Shown: positions 1 through 9,032 of the stretch, piece by piece
How the letters are laid out: each line of letters opens with the position of its first letter
How positions within the stretch are numbered: position 1 is the stretch's first letter
Assembly (NCBI RefSeq): GCF_001515305.1
Contig: NZ_LNQV01000018.1
Coordinates: 1 to 64,000 of the forward strand
Direction of reading: 5' to 3'
From: Aquitalea pelogenes
GTDB taxonomy: Bacteria; Pseudomonadota; Gammaproteobacteria; Burkholderiales; Chromobacteriaceae
DNA: 64,000 nt
Position numbers and translations under genes: made by a program
The notes under the pieces: generated by a model
Database searches by the model: none
The model's input: the letters and a program-made list of their open reading frames with translations, nothing else
Told to the model about the DNA's origin: nothing

Positions 1-19
1 AAAAGCAGTAACCCTTTTC

Positions 20-95
20 GGGCGTTTAGCTCAGTTGGTAGAGCGTCTGCCTTACAAGCAGAATGTCGGCGGTTCGACTCCGTCAACGCCCACCA
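20..95 (+). tRNA. tRNA-Val (anticodon UAC)
   Basis: A 76-nt cloverleaf: acceptor arm GGGCGTT pairs with AACGCCC, the D arm is GCTC...GAGC, the anticodon stem TCTGC/GCAGA encloses loop CTTACAA with anticodon TAC, the T arm carries GGTTCGACTCC, and CCA is encoded. It reads valine GUA codons. It lies 4 nt before a tRNA-Asp, so the two are very probably processed from one transcript whose promoter is outside the window. Confidence 0.97.
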
Positions 96-99
96 GGTT

Positions 100-176
100 G
101 GAGTGGTAGTTCAGTTGGTTAGAATACCGGCCTGTCACGCCGGGGGTCGCGGGTTCGAGTCCCGTCCACTCCGCCA
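100..176 (+). tRNA. tRNA-Asp (anticodon GUC)
   Basis: A 77-nt cloverleaf: acceptor GGAGTGG pairs with CCACTCC, the anticodon stem CCGGC/GCCGG encloses loop CTGTCAC (anticodon GTC), the T arm contains GGTTCGAGTCC, and CCA is encoded. It follows tRNA-Val by 4 nt and is followed at once by an intrinsic terminator, so it is the last gene of this tRNA transcript. Confidence 0.97.
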
Positions 177-182
177 ATAATC

Positions 183-208
183 AAAAAGCAGCCATCGGCT
201 GCTTTTTT
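183..208 (+). terminator. Intrinsic terminator of the tRNA operon
   Basis: Stem AGCAGCC / GGCTGCT with a 3-nt loop followed by six T, starting 7 nt after the tRNA-Asp CCA end. The A-run on the left arm would also let it work in reverse. Confidence 0.85.
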
Positions 209-233
209 GCATTCAGATCATCCCCTCTCCAAT

Positions 234-270
234 AAAAAAACCGGCATTTCGCTGCATGCGAAATACCGGC
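234..270 (-). terminator. Intrinsic terminator downstream of dsbB
   Basis: Inverted repeat 241-270 (GCCGGTATTTCGC pairing with GCGAAATGCCGG with one bulge, read on the minus strand) followed by a run of seven T (A on the plus strand, 234-240). It starts 18 nt after the dsbB stop codon. Confidence 0.8.
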
Positions 271-287
271 TTGATCAGTTGTTTGCT

Positions 288-782
288 TCAGGATTTACGA
301 AACGCCAACCACAGTTGCAGCACGATCACACCGACAAAGAATACCGCCACCCAGAACGGCATTGCCTGCCCCAGGAAGGTCCAGTCAACCTTGGCACACT
401 CGCCACTGCCTTTGAATACCTTGGACAGCACATCCCACATCGGCGAGGTTTCCATCAGGTAATCCAGGCCAGGCCCACAAGCAGGAACCATGTCCTCAGG
501 CAGGCTTTGCAACCACAACTGACGTAAAGACACCGCGCCACCAGCCATCGCCGCCAGCACGCCCAATACACCCCAAACCCTGTAACCAGTACGCCCCGGG
601 TTATGCAGGGCAGCCAGCAAGGCAATAATACCGACCGAGATCACCCCTACCCGCTGGAAAATGCACAAGGGGCATGGCTCCAGATGCAATACGTATTGCG
701 AATAAAGGGCAAAAGCCATTGCGGCGGCGCAGCCGACTGCGACCAGAAAAAAACCCTGTCTGCGTGATAAACGAATACTCAC
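288..782 (-). CDS. dsbB: Disulfide bond formation protein B
   Basis: Inner-membrane quinone reductase that reoxidises periplasmic DsbA and passes the electrons to ubiquinone. The 164 residues are the usual length. The sequence shows four hydrophobic segments, the first periplasmic pair C37-P-L-C40 and the second pair C102/C129 in the larger loop, i.e. all four redox cysteines of the family. An Arg just after the first pair (FQR, residues 42-44) matches the quinone-proximal position. It stands alone between a terminator and the patatin gene on the same strand (60 nt apart). dsbA is not in this window. Confidence 0.95.
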   Translation of the reverse strand: MSIRLSRRQGFFLVAVGCAAAMAFALYSQYVLHLEPCPLCIFQRVGVISVGIIALLAALHNPGRTGYRVWGVLGVLAAMAGGAVSLRQLWLQSLPEDMVPACGPGLDYLMETSPMWDVLSKVFKGSGECAKVDWTFLGQAMPFWVAVFFVGVIVLQLWLAFRKS

Positions 783-842
783 AACTTCCCCTTGTCTTTG
801 TATTGGGCTTGAAAATGGAACATCTAGGATTTTAGTCCTGAT

Positions 843-1982
843 TCAAAGTTCCAGAAATTGTCTGATGGCATCTTTCTGTGCCAGCGCATCCTTATAACCG
901 AGTGTAATCAGCGCGCGACAATAACCCGGTTCAAACAGCAAATAAGTGGCCAATGTCATGCCACGCTGCCTGGTTCCACCTGCACCTTTCATCAGAAAGC
1001 GCAGCACGGGTGGAAATTCATGGGCGTACTGGTAGGCAATACTCTCCAGTGACTGACTGGGACTGAGCATGAAAATATCCACCTGCTTGAGGCTGGTCTG
1101 AGCACATAATTCCTCATGCCCTTGCAGCAGGGATACTGTGTGATTCACCCGCAGCAGACGCTCCATATCCATGGACATGCTGTCAACAAACACACTATTG
1201 AGCAGATGACCGAAAATCTGCGCTGGCGAGGGTGCCACACCGGCAGCGCGACGCTCCACCGCCTGAGGCCGCTGACTGGTGAGGCCGACAATGAACAATT
1301 TGTCAGCACCCAGATGCAAGGCTGGTGACAAAGGAGTCATTTGCCGGATGGCACCATCGCAATAATGCAGTTTGCCAATCTGGGTTGAAGGAAAAATCAG
1401 TGGAATGGCCGAGGTCGCCATCAGGTGATCCAGGCCGATTTTTTCCCGCAACCCCATGCGCTGATGGCGATTCCACTCATCTATCTGCGGCTGTCCCTGA
1501 AAAAACGTCACCGACATTCCGGTGGTAAAACAGGATGCCGTCAGTGCCAAAGCCTGCAATGCCCCCTGCTGCAACGAATGCTCGATGCCATCAAATGGCA
1601 TGGCCTTGCCCAGGAATTCACGTAAGGGCGAATTATCCAGAAAGCTTTTCGGGTTGTGCCAGCCATGGCCACCGGTTGCAATGGAAATGCCAAAGTGGAA
1701 AAAGGTTTTGATGAAATAAGAAAGGCTGGCATCGTAAACATCATGGATGTGGAGGTTCTTCCACATCTGCGCAAGGTAGTGCACGGCTTGCCGGTAATTG
1801 GCAGCACCGGAGGCCACCGCCACCGCATTGATTGCCCCTGCGGATGTGCCACAGATAATGGGGAAAGGATTCACATCCGGATCGGGCAACATGCGCGAAA
1901 TGGCCAGCAGTACGCCGGCCTGATAGGCCGCTCTGGCACCGCCTCCCGACAGCACCAGGCCGATATTGCATTTCCCCGCCAT
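843..1982 (-). CDS. Patatin-like phospholipase family protein (cytoplasmic type)
   Basis: Probable serine acyl hydrolase acting on phospholipid or lysophospholipid. The patatin core starts at the N-terminus: oxyanion loop G13-G-G-A-R, nucleophile elbow GTSAG with Ser47, and the dyad aspartate in a DGA motif near residue 210. No signal peptide or membrane segment is visible, so it should be cytoplasmic or peripherally membrane-bound. The C-terminal ~130 residues have no motif I recognise. At 379 aa it resembles the two-domain bacterial patatins with a DUF3336-like or other C-terminal part. It is transcribed towards dsbB, perhaps from the same transcript. Substrate unknown. Confidence 0.85.
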   Translation of the reverse strand: MAGKCNIGLVLSGGGARAAYQAGVLLAISRMLPDPDVNPFPIICGTSAGAINAVAVASGAANYRQAVHYLAQMWKNLHIHDVYDASLSYFIKTFFHFGISIATGGHGWHNPKSFLDNSPLREFLGKAMPFDGIEHSLQQGALQALALTASCFTTGMSVTFFQGQPQIDEWNRHQRMGLREKIGLDHLMATSAIPLIFPSTQIGKLHYCDGAIRQMTPLSPALHLGADKLFIVGLTSQRPQAVERRAAGVAPSPAQIFGHLLNSVFVDSMSMDMERLLRVNHTVSLLQGHEELCAQTSLKQVDIFMLSPSQSLESIAYQYAHEFPPVLRFLMKGAGGTRQRGMTLATYLLFEPGYCRALITLGYKDALAQKDAIRQFLEL

Positions 1983-2076
1983 CTTGCACCTCGCTACGGA
2001 TGCTTTTTCATCTATTCAGGAATAGCTGCCCACCAGCCACTTTGGCAAGAACGGAAATGCCTGACAGAACGATGAA

Positions 2077-2096
2077 GGGTAGCCGGTTTGCTACCC
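2077..2096 (-). terminator. Short hairpin downstream of pmbA
   Basis: GGGTAGC / GCTACCC with a 6-nt loop, 41 nt after the pmbA stop. A second copy of the GGTAGCAAACG arm at about 2114-2124 could pair alternatively. There is no T-run, so if it terminates transcription it is weak or factor-dependent. Confidence 0.3.
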
Positions 2097-2136
2097 TGCC
2101 CGCCTTGCAGCAAGGTAGCAAACGCTTGAGGACAGC

Positions 2137-3495
2137 TTAATCCTCGCCAGCCACCATCATGGACTCGATCAGCACCGAACCCATTACCTTGCCACCACGC
2201 GACAGGGTGTCCGTGCCCACGGCAACCATGCGGCTGAACATGTCGCGCAAATTGCCGGCGATGGTGATTTCTTCTACCGGATAGGCGATCACCCCATTCT
2301 CCACCCAGAAGCCAGCCGCTCCGCGCGAGTAGTCACCAGTGACGGTATTAATGCCATGACCCAACAGCTCGGTAACCAGCAAGCCGGTGCCCACCTGCTG
2401 CAACAACTCGGCAAAGCTTTCACCGGTGGTATGCACCAGCAGATTATGTGGCCCACCGGCATTGCCGGTTGATTGCATGCCCAGCTTGCGTGCGGAATAG
2501 CTGGCCAGCATGTAACCCTGCAACACACCCTGATCAATCAGGCGTCGCGCCGAGGTTTCCACCCCCTCGCTGTCAAACGCGCCACTGGACATGCCACGCA
2601 GTACGAACGGGTCTTCATCAATGATGATGTTGGGATGGAACACCTGCTGCCCCAAGGCATCCAGCAGGAAAGACGACTTGCGGTACAAGTTGCCACCACT
2701 GATGGCGGAAACCAGATGACCAATCAACGACGCCGCAACCGGCGCTTCAAACAGCACCGGGTACTGACCTGTCTTTACCCGGCGTGCCGACAAACGACGT
2801 ACGGCTCGTTCGCCCGCGGTCCGGCCCACCTTGATCGGGTCATCCAGATCATCCGGATGACGAGCGGCCGAATACCAGTAATCCCGCTGCATGGAGCCGG
2901 CCTCCTCCGCCACCACCGCAGCAGAGATGCTGTGACGGCTACCCGGATAGCCCGCCATGAAACCATTGCTGTTGGCGTAGATGAAGTGACTGGCCTGCGC
3001 CGATACTGAAGCCCCTTCGGAATTGCTGATCCGCGCATCCACCCCGCGTGCGGCATCTTCGCAGTGGCGTGCCAGATCAATGGCCTGCTCGACAGACAGC
3101 TGCCACGGATGGAACAGATCCAGATCCGGAAAATCCGTTGCCAGCAATTGGCGATCCGCCAGGCCGGCACAAGCATCTTCTGCAGTAAACCTGGCAATAT
3201 CCAGTGCAGCCTTCACAGTGTCCTGCAGGGCTTGATCTGAAAAATCAGAGGTACTGGCATGGCCCTTTTTCTGTCCCAGATAAACAGTGACCGAAACGCC
3301 TTTGTCCTGATTGTATTCAATGGTTTCCACTTCACCCAGGCGCACGCTTACCGTCTGGCCCAAGCCTTCCGACACATCGGTCTCGGCAGCCGTCGCCCCT
3401 TGCTGACGCGCCAGGTCCAGTACCCGACTGGCGATGTCCTGCAATACGTCCTTACTGAAACTGAAAGTGTTGTCTGCCAATGTTTTATCTACCAT
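2137..3495 (-). CDS. pmbA: Metalloprotease subunit PmbA/TldE
   Basis: Partner of TldD in a heterodimeric metalloprotease that in E. coli processes microcin B17 and degrades CcdA. In this family TldD carries the metal-binding HExxxH site and PmbA/TldE lacks it, as here. The 452 aa match the usual ~450. Typical sections are the N-terminal QGATAAE region, the central SNGF and YS segments, and the C-terminal GVIAYPVEEITIAGNL stretch followed by the MF...VG...D...GS...SV end. It is divergent from darP (127 nt between starts), a pairing common in beta- and gammaproteobacteria. tldD is not in this window. Confidence 0.93.
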   Translation of the reverse strand: MVDKTLADNTFSFSKDVLQDIASRVLDLARQQGATAAETDVSEGLGQTVSVRLGEVETIEYNQDKGVSVTVYLGQKKGHASTSDFSDQALQDTVKAALDIARFTAEDACAGLADRQLLATDFPDLDLFHPWQLSVEQAIDLARHCEDAARGVDARISNSEGASVSAQASHFIYANSNGFMAGYPGSRHSISAAVVAEEAGSMQRDYWYSAARHPDDLDDPIKVGRTAGERAVRRLSARRVKTGQYPVLFEAPVAASLIGHLVSAISGGNLYRKSSFLLDALGQQVFHPNIIIDEDPFVLRGMSSGAFDSEGVETSARRLIDQGVLQGYMLASYSARKLGMQSTGNAGGPHNLLVHTTGESFAELLQQVGTGLLVTELLGHGINTVTGDYSRGAAGFWVENGVIAYPVEEITIAGNLRDMFSRMVAVGTDTLSRGGKVMGSVLIESMMVAGED

Positions 3496-3622
3496 GATGA
3501 ATGTTGCTTTGCCGATGACGCATTATTGCCGTGACAGCAACACGCCATGCGAGTTTGCGCGGGAATCGGCCCGCCTTTTCCGGTATCATACCAGCCTTGA
3601 AAACCGTAGAGACTGTTGAACG

Positions 3623-4192
3623 ATGACTGATTACCAGAACGACAACCTGCCCGATGGCATGGTCAGCAAATCCCAGCGCAAACGCGACATGGATGCGCTG
3701 CAAGACCTGGGCAAGGAACTGGTCGAACTCTCCAAGGATACGCTGAAGAAAATGCAGCTGCCGGAGGATTTGCTCACTGCCATTCTGGACTACAAACGCT
3801 TTACCGCCCACGGCGCACTGCGCCGTCAGCTGCAATACATCGGCAAGCTGATGCGAGACATCGACCCGGAACCCATTCGTCAGTACCTGCTGGTCATCAA
3901 GGGCGAGTCTGCCGAACACATCGCCTGGCAGCATTTGCTGGAACGCTGGCGCGAGCGCCTGATGAGCGACGATAAAATGTCTGCCACCTTCATCAACGAA
4001 TTCCCCGGCGTGGATGCACAGCAGCTGCGCACCCTGATTCGCAATGCACGCAAGGAACAGGCTGAAAGCAAGCCGCCAAAATCCTTCCGTCTGCTGTTCC
4101 AGCTGATCAAGCAAGCCATTCCGGAACCGGGCAAGTCGCGTCAACAATCTGCTGATGCTGCCGCCGATGATGTCGAGGGAGAAGAGGAATAA
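3623..4192 (+). CDS. darP: Ribosome biogenesis factor DarP (YjgA, DUF615)
   Basis: Small acidic protein that associates with late pre-50S particles and helps large-subunit assembly, by homology with E. coli YjgA/DarP. The 189 aa contain the diagnostic N-terminal SKSQRKRDMDALQDLG and the HGALRRQLQYIGKLMRD segment. The last ~15 residues are acidic and Ala-rich. The stop overlaps the next start as TAATG, so darP, mog and the hydrolase gene are translationally coupled. Divergent from pmbA. Confidence 0.92.
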   Translation: MTDYQNDNLPDGMVSKSQRKRDMDALQDLGKELVELSKDTLKKMQLPEDLLTAILDYKRFTAHGALRRQLQYIGKLMRDIDPEPIRQYLLVIKGESAEHIAWQHLLERWRERLMSDDKMSATFINEFPGVDAQQLRTLIRNARKEQAESKPPKSFRLLFQLIKQAIPEPGKSRQQSADAAADDVEGEEE

Positions 4193-4773
4193 TGCTGAAG
4201 ATCGGACTGGTATCGGTTTCGGATCGCGCCAGTAGCGGCGTATATCAGGATCAGGGCATTCCGGCCTTGCAAGACTGGCTGGCCAGCGCCTTGAGCAACC
4301 CGTTTGCCACAGAGACCCGCCTGATTGCCGATGAACAGGCAGTCATCGAAGACACCCTGCGTCAACTGGTGGATGAGGAAGGCTGCCATCTGGTGCTGAC
4401 CACCGGCGGTACTGGACCGGCTCCGCGAGATGTCACACCGGATGCCACCCTGGCAGTGGCAGATCGCGAAATGCCCGGCTTTGGTGAACAGATGCGCCAG
4501 ATCAGCCTGCGCTTTGTGCCCACTGCCATTCTGTCCCGTCAGCTTGGCGTGATCCGCAAGAGTTCGCTGATCCTCAATTTGCCCGGCCAGCCCAAGGCCA
4601 TCAAGGAAACACTGGAAGGCCTGAAGAACGAACAGGGCGAATCCATCGTCCCAGGCATCTTTGCCGCCGTTCCCTACTGCATAGACCTGCTTGGAGGACC
4701 GTATATCGAAACCCGTCCGGAGGTCATCAAGGCATTCCGGCCCAAATCGGCCCAGAAGCCTCCCAGCGCCTGA
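4192..4773 (+). CDS. mog: Molybdopterin adenylyltransferase
   Basis: Activates molybdopterin with ATP to form adenylyl-molybdopterin, the step before molybdate insertion. The 193 aa match E. coli Mog. Visible motifs are the N-terminal GLVSVSDRASSGVYQDQG, the MPT-binding TTGGTGPAPRDVTPDAT around residues 82-98, and the C-terminal LNLPGQPKA. Start ATG overlaps the darP stop (TAATG) and its own stop overlaps the next start (TGATG). The other molybdenum cofactor genes are not in the window. Confidence 0.93.
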   Translation: MLKIGLVSVSDRASSGVYQDQGIPALQDWLASALSNPFATETRLIADEQAVIEDTLRQLVDEEGCHLVLTTGGTGPAPRDVTPDATLAVADREMPGFGEQMRQISLRFVPTAILSRQLGVIRKSSLILNLPGQPKAIKETLEGLKNEQGESIVPGIFAAVPYCIDLLGGPYIETRPEVIKAFRPKSAQKPPSA

Positions 4774-5723
4774 TGCGCTACACCGCACCACCCTGGCTGC
4801 CAGAAGGACATAGCCAAACCATCTGGCCCGCCCTGATGATTCGTACACCACGCCCCCACTATCGGCGTGAACAGTGGCCCACCCCGGATGGCGGCAGCAT
4901 TGTGCTGGATTTTGTCGACGGCAAGCCAGGCAGCCCGCTGGTGGTGCTGTTTCACGGACTGGAAGGCAGTAGCGACAGCCACTATGCCCGCGCCCTGATG
5001 CACGCACTGACCGGGCTGGGCTGGCACGGCGTGGTTCCGCACTTTCGTGGTTGCGGTGGCATCGATAACCCTTTGCCACGCGCTTACCACGCCGGTGATG
5101 CAGATGAAATCCGCTGGATTCTGCAAAAACTGGCCATCCGTCACCCTGTCATGGCTGTTGCCGCCGTTTCGCTGGGCGGCAGCATGCTGCTGAACTATCT
5201 GGCCTGCGAGGGTGAACAGGCCATCCCCCGTGCGGCGGCAGCCATTTCTGCCCCGCTGGATCTGGTGGCGGCCAGCACCCGGCTGGACCGAGGCCTGGGT
5301 CGATTGCTGTATACCCGCATGTTCATGAACACGCTCAAACCCAAGGCCCTGGCCACCTTGCAACGTCATCCCGGCCTGTTTGATGGCAAGAAACTGCGCA
5401 AGGCGCGCACCTTCATCGAGTTTGACGACCTGGTCACCGCCCCGCTGCACGGCTACGGTACCGCACTGAACTACTGGACCAGCGCCAGCAGCAAGTCACG
5501 CTTGCAGTTGATCAGCTGCCCTACCCTGATTCTCAATGCCAGGAATGACCCCTTCCTGCCGGCAAGCGCCCTGCCCGCCCGGCACGAAGCCAGCCCGGCG
5601 GTGCAATTGGAGTTCCCAGCAGACGGCGGCCATGTCGGCTTTGTCAGCGGGCGTTTTCCTGGCCACATCAACTGGCTGCCACAGCGCATTCTGGACTTCT
5701 TCAAACCCCATCTGCAGGTTTGA
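4773..5723 (+). CDS. YheT family alpha/beta hydrolase
   Basis: UPF0017/YheT-type alpha/beta hydrolase of unknown natural substrate, 316 aa. The family N-terminus PPWLPEGHSQTIWPAL is clear, followed by the oxyanion HG motif (LFHGLEGSSDSHY, near residue 60), nucleophile elbow VSLGGS (Ser about residue 132), an Asp in NARNDPF and the catalytic His in the C-terminal GGHVGF. Translationally coupled to mog (TGATG overlap). Cytoplasmic, no signal peptide. Confidence 0.88.
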   Translation: MRYTAPPWLPEGHSQTIWPALMIRTPRPHYRREQWPTPDGGSIVLDFVDGKPGSPLVVLFHGLEGSSDSHYARALMHALTGLGWHGVVPHFRGCGGIDNPLPRAYHAGDADEIRWILQKLAIRHPVMAVAAVSLGGSMLLNYLACEGEQAIPRAAAAISAPLDLVAASTRLDRGLGRLLYTRMFMNTLKPKALATLQRHPGLFDGKKLRKARTFIEFDDLVTAPLHGYGTALNYWTSASSKSRLQLISCPTLILNARNDPFLPASALPARHEASPAVQLEFPADGGHVGFVSGRFPGHINWLPQRILDFFKPHLQV

Positions 5724-5826
5724 AACCAAAGCCTTGCCTGTTCACCAGCCGAGCGCGCATTGCCAAAGCCCGCACAGTTCTGCATGATGTCCGTTTTGGC
5801 TGAACGCATCATCACAGGCTTACAGA

Positions 5827-6624
5827 ATGTCAGACATCCTCAATACCATTGTTGCCACCAAACATCAGGAAGTCTCTGCCGCCCTGCAGCAGCGCCCGCT
5901 AAGTGCGGTACGCGAGGCTGCCGAAGCACGCAGCACCGACAAGCGCGACTTTGTTGCCGCCATGCGTGCCAAGCATGTATTGGGCCAGCCGGCAGTCATT
6001 GCTGAAATCAAGAAAGCCAGCCCCAGCAAAGGCATCATCCGCGCCGACTTTGATCCGCCCGCCATTGCCAGGAGCTATGCCACCGCTGGTGCCGCCTGCT
6101 TGTCAGTACTGACCGACAAACAGTACTTCCAGGGGGATGCCGCCTATCTGGAAGCTGCCCGCGCCGCCTGCCATTTGCCGGTACTGCGCAAAGACTTCAT
6201 GGTGGACGAATACCAGCTGTATGAAGCTCGCGCCATGGGTGCCGACTGCATCTTGTTGATTGCCGCCGCCCTGCCGCTGGCGCAGATGCGCGATTTTGAA
6301 GCCCTGTCCCGCGAACTGGGCATGGCCGTGCTGGTGGAGGTTCATAACGAGGATGAGCTGGAACAGGCCTTGCAACTGGAAACCGAGCTGATCGGGGTGA
6401 ATAACCGGAATCTGCGCACCTTCGAAGTGAGCCTGACCACCACGCTGAAATTGCTGCCCGAAATCAGCAACGGGCGGATTGCTGTCACCGAAAGTGGCAT
6501 CCTGACCCAGGACGATGTCCGACTGATGCGCAGCCATCAGGTGCATAGCTTCCTGGTTGGCGAAGCCTTCATGCGCCAGGATGACCCCGGTGCGGCCTTG
6601 TCCGACTTGTTTTTCCCCGCTTAA
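5827..6624 (+). CDS. trpC: Indole-3-glycerol phosphate synthase
   Basis: Converts CdRP to indole-3-glycerol phosphate with loss of CO2 and water, the fourth step of tryptophan synthesis. This is the monofunctional 265-aa TIM barrel. Key motifs are [11 protein letters not shown] (catalytic Lys), [12 protein letters not shown] (catalytic Lys about residue 120), [10 protein letters not shown] and VTESGI. It lies 103 nt after the yheT gene on the same strand. trpD and trpG are not in the window, although trpC often follows them in betaproteobacteria. Confidence 0.96.
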   Translation: MSDILNTIVATKHQEVSAALQQRPLSAVREAAEARSTDKRDFVAAMRAKHVLGQPAVIAEIKKASPSKGIIRADFDPPAIARSYATAGAACLSVLTDKQYFQGDAAYLEAARAACHLPVLRKDFMVDEYQLYEARAMGADCILLIAAALPLAQMRDFEALSRELGMAVLVEVHNEDELEQALQLETELIGVNNRNLRTFEVSLTTTLKLLPEISNGRIAVTESGILTQDDVRLMRSHQVHSFLVGEAFMRQDDPGAALSDLFFPA

Positions 6625-6660
6625 GCGTAAGCCCGCTCATAAACCGGTCTTCACCTGGAC

Positions 6661-6694
6661 AGCAAAACGGCCACTATTACAGTGCGTTTTTGCT
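6661..6694. terminator. Bidirectional hairpin between trpC and the secreted patatin gene
   Basis: Outer arms AGCAAAACG / CGTTTTTGCT with an inner CACT/AGTG stem, in the 80-nt gap between two convergent genes. The T5 and A4 tracts lie inside the stem, as in many bidirectional intrinsic terminators. Confidence 0.45.
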
Positions 6695-6704
6695 TTGGGC
6701 AACA

Positions 6705-8927
6705 TCAATAATCCGCACCCAGGTAGAGATAACCGCTTAACTTGCCGTTACGGGCATTGCCTACCCCGAGAAAGAATGGCCCCAGAATGGTATCCGCAGC
6801 CAGGAACACCGACCCGGCAGGTATCCATGGGGTATTGCTGCCATTGAATGGATTGCCCCACACCCTTCCTACCTCGGCAGACATCCCGGCATACAAGCCG
6901 CTACCCAGGACCGAGGGCAAGGATGAAGCGCGCCAGTAAACCATCAGGCGGGATAGCGACACCTTCTCTCCCAGCAATTCGCCTGCCTGATAACCGGTCA
7001 GGTTCAGAAATCCACCCAGGGATTCCAAGCGGTAGTCATCCTGCTTGCGATTGACAATGCCCCGCATTTTGCCTGTCAGACGGAAGGTAATGTCACCAAA
7101 GGTTTTGACACCCTCCACCACTGCATCGTAATCGCGGCTGGCCGTGTAGCTGCCAAGTGCGGGCAAGGAAGAAGTAAAGACCGTACTCATGAAATAGCCG
7201 GAACGGGGCCACCGCGGATTATCAAACTGGTCGATGACAAAGCGGCTGCGGATACCGGCATAGCTGTGGTAGACGGTGGATGACAGCAAGGGAAACTGCC
7301 CCTGCGACAGATAACTTTCCACTCTGGAATCAAACAATCCCAGCCTCAGCTCACCGAAACGGCCAAGCACCGTGCCGATATCGGCATTGACCGACGCAAC
7401 GTCATTACTGACTTCTGCATATTTGATGTGATTGTCATCATAAAAAGACAATGGCTGCACGTGATAGCTGAAGGAAGCCGCAGCAAACAAGGGGCTGTCA
7501 TAAGACCAGGGCTGATACAGCTCGGTCTTGAACAGCTTGTCCTTGCCAATGGCCATTTCATTACGCCATGAACCTCCCGCAGCGTTCAGCCAGTTGCGCT
7601 GATGCGCGGCCAGGAAGGTGAAACTGGAATCACCGGGTGTAGAGCTATTGAGGCTGAGCCCGAAGTGAACAGCATTCGGCCCGATACTCTTCTCCAGCGG
7701 CATGACCGTCATCACATGGCGGCCATTCCTGTCATCAATGGCATAACTGAGCTGATCGTAGTCACCCGAGGCAAACACATTACGCAATTTCTGGCGAATA
7801 TCATCCACAGCCTCTCCATCCTTGAAGTTGGCAATGCTGCTGGCCAGCCCCTCGGTATTGACAAAGTGGCTATCGGATTTCACCTGGACAACATCCACGC
7901 GCGGATGCTCCGGCAACTGCAAACGCTGACGCCAGGCCGCATAGCGCTCGGCACTGATGGCAAACTTGCTCAGCTGGGCTGCCTGTGCACTCGCCGCTTC
8001 GCCACCACGCTTGATGATGGCCTGGTTATCACCAAACGAAGCGGCACTGAAACCATCCAGGTCTGGACGAATCAGCACATCTCCCGGCTTGAGCAAAGCC
8101 ATTTGCTCCTTGACGTTCCGGCTCACCATCAGATTGCTGGTTTGTGCCACCACATCGAACAGACTGTTGATCTGGTCCTTGGTAAGCGGCGGAGTGCCAA
8201 CATCCACCACAATCAGATTCCGTGCGCATTGACGGGCATCCTGGATGGGAAGATTGCGCGCCAGCCCGCCATCCACCAGCAGACGACCATTTGTTTCCAC
8301 CAGGTCAAACAGTCCTGGCACAGCCATGCTGGCCCGCAAGGCCTCCGCCAGCGGGCCTTTGTCAAAAACCACGGCCTCGCCATTGGCCAGATCGGTAGCA
8401 ACCGCACGGAAGGGAATGGGTAATTGATCGAAGGAATCCAGCTGACGATCGCGCGTCAGCTTGCGGATGAACATTTCGATTTCCTGCGAGTTGATGGCGC
8501 TACGCGGCACGCGCAACTGCCCTCCTTGCAGACCAAAAGTGATATCCAGATAGTTTTTGTAGTCGTCGCGCTTCTTGTCATAAGGAATTTCAGTGCGCGG
8601 CAACCGACCGGACAGCATCTGATCCCAGTTGGCATTGTTGAAATCCGTGGCCATCTGATCCAAATCCAGCCCATTGGCATACATCCCGCCAATCAGGGCC
8701 CCAGCACTTGTGCCAGCGATGCAGCGAATGGGAACATGCAGGCGCTGCAACTCACGCAATACGCCAAGATGGGCAAAGCCACGCGCTCCGCCACCGCCAA
8801 GCACCACGCCCACGCCTTCATCCGGTGCCAGTTCAAAGGCCAGCGCGGGTGTGACATGCAGCATGCACAGAGCGGCAAGTATGATTCTGCTCAGAAAGCG
8901 GACAAATCTTTTCAGACAAACATGCAT
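6705..8927 (-). CDS. Patatin-like phospholipase with POTRA and beta-barrel (PlpD-type, type Vd secretion)
   Basis: 740-aa secreted lipase of the PlpD/FplA class, in which one polypeptide carries the enzyme and its own outer-membrane export barrel. The chosen ATG gives a signal peptide (KRFVRFLSR, hydrophobic core, cleavage after TPALA at residue 30). The longer upstream reading frame would run into the divergent gene. The patatin domain follows at once: GGGGARG from residue 44, GTSAG with Ser74, VDGG with Asp219. About residues 330-390 resemble a POTRA domain, and the rest is a surface-antigen beta-barrel of alternating strands ending in the aromatic LGADY. Expected location is the outer membrane with the lipase outside or periplasmic. 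No clear Shine-Dalgarno sequence precedes the ATG. Confidence 0.88.
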   Translation of the reverse strand: MHVCLKRFVRFLSRIILAALCMLHVTPALAFELAPDEGVGVVLGGGGARGFAHLGVLRELQRLHVPIRCIAGTSAGALIGGMYANGLDLDQMATDFNNANWDQMLSGRLPRTEIPYDKKRDDYKNYLDITFGLQGGQLRVPRSAINSQEIEMFIRKLTRDRQLDSFDQLPIPFRAVATDLANGEAVVFDKGPLAEALRASMAVPGLFDLVETNGRLLVDGGLARNLPIQDARQCARNLIVVDVGTPPLTKDQINSLFDVVAQTSNLMVSRNVKEQMALLKPGDVLIRPDLDGFSAASFGDNQAIIKRGGEAASAQAAQLSKFAISAERYAAWRQRLQLPEHPRVDVVQVKSDSHFVNTEGLASSIANFKDGEAVDDIRQKLRNVFASGDYDQLSYAIDDRNGRHVMTVMPLEKSIGPNAVHFGLSLNSSTPGDSSFTFLAAHQRNWLNAAGGSWRNEMAIGKDKLFKTELYQPWSYDSPLFAAASFSYHVQPLSFYDDNHIKYAEVSNDVASVNADIGTVLGRFGELRLGLFDSRVESYLSQGQFPLLSSTVYHSYAGIRSRFVIDQFDNPRWPRSGYFMSTVFTSSLPALGSYTASRDYDAVVEGVKTFGDITFRLTGKMRGIVNRKQDDYRLESLGGFLNLTGYQAGELLGEKVSLSRLMVYWRASSLPSVLGSGLYAGMSAEVGRVWGNPFNGSNTPWIPAGSVFLAADTILGPFFLGVGNARNGKLSGYLYLGADY

Positions 8928-9032
8928 ATTCGGTAAAAAAGGAAAAATTGCTATTTCACCCACGCATCCGGTGACGTAAGATATAGTGACATACATTCGA
9001 TAAAACATAGAGCCCAACAAAGCTAAGGCACA

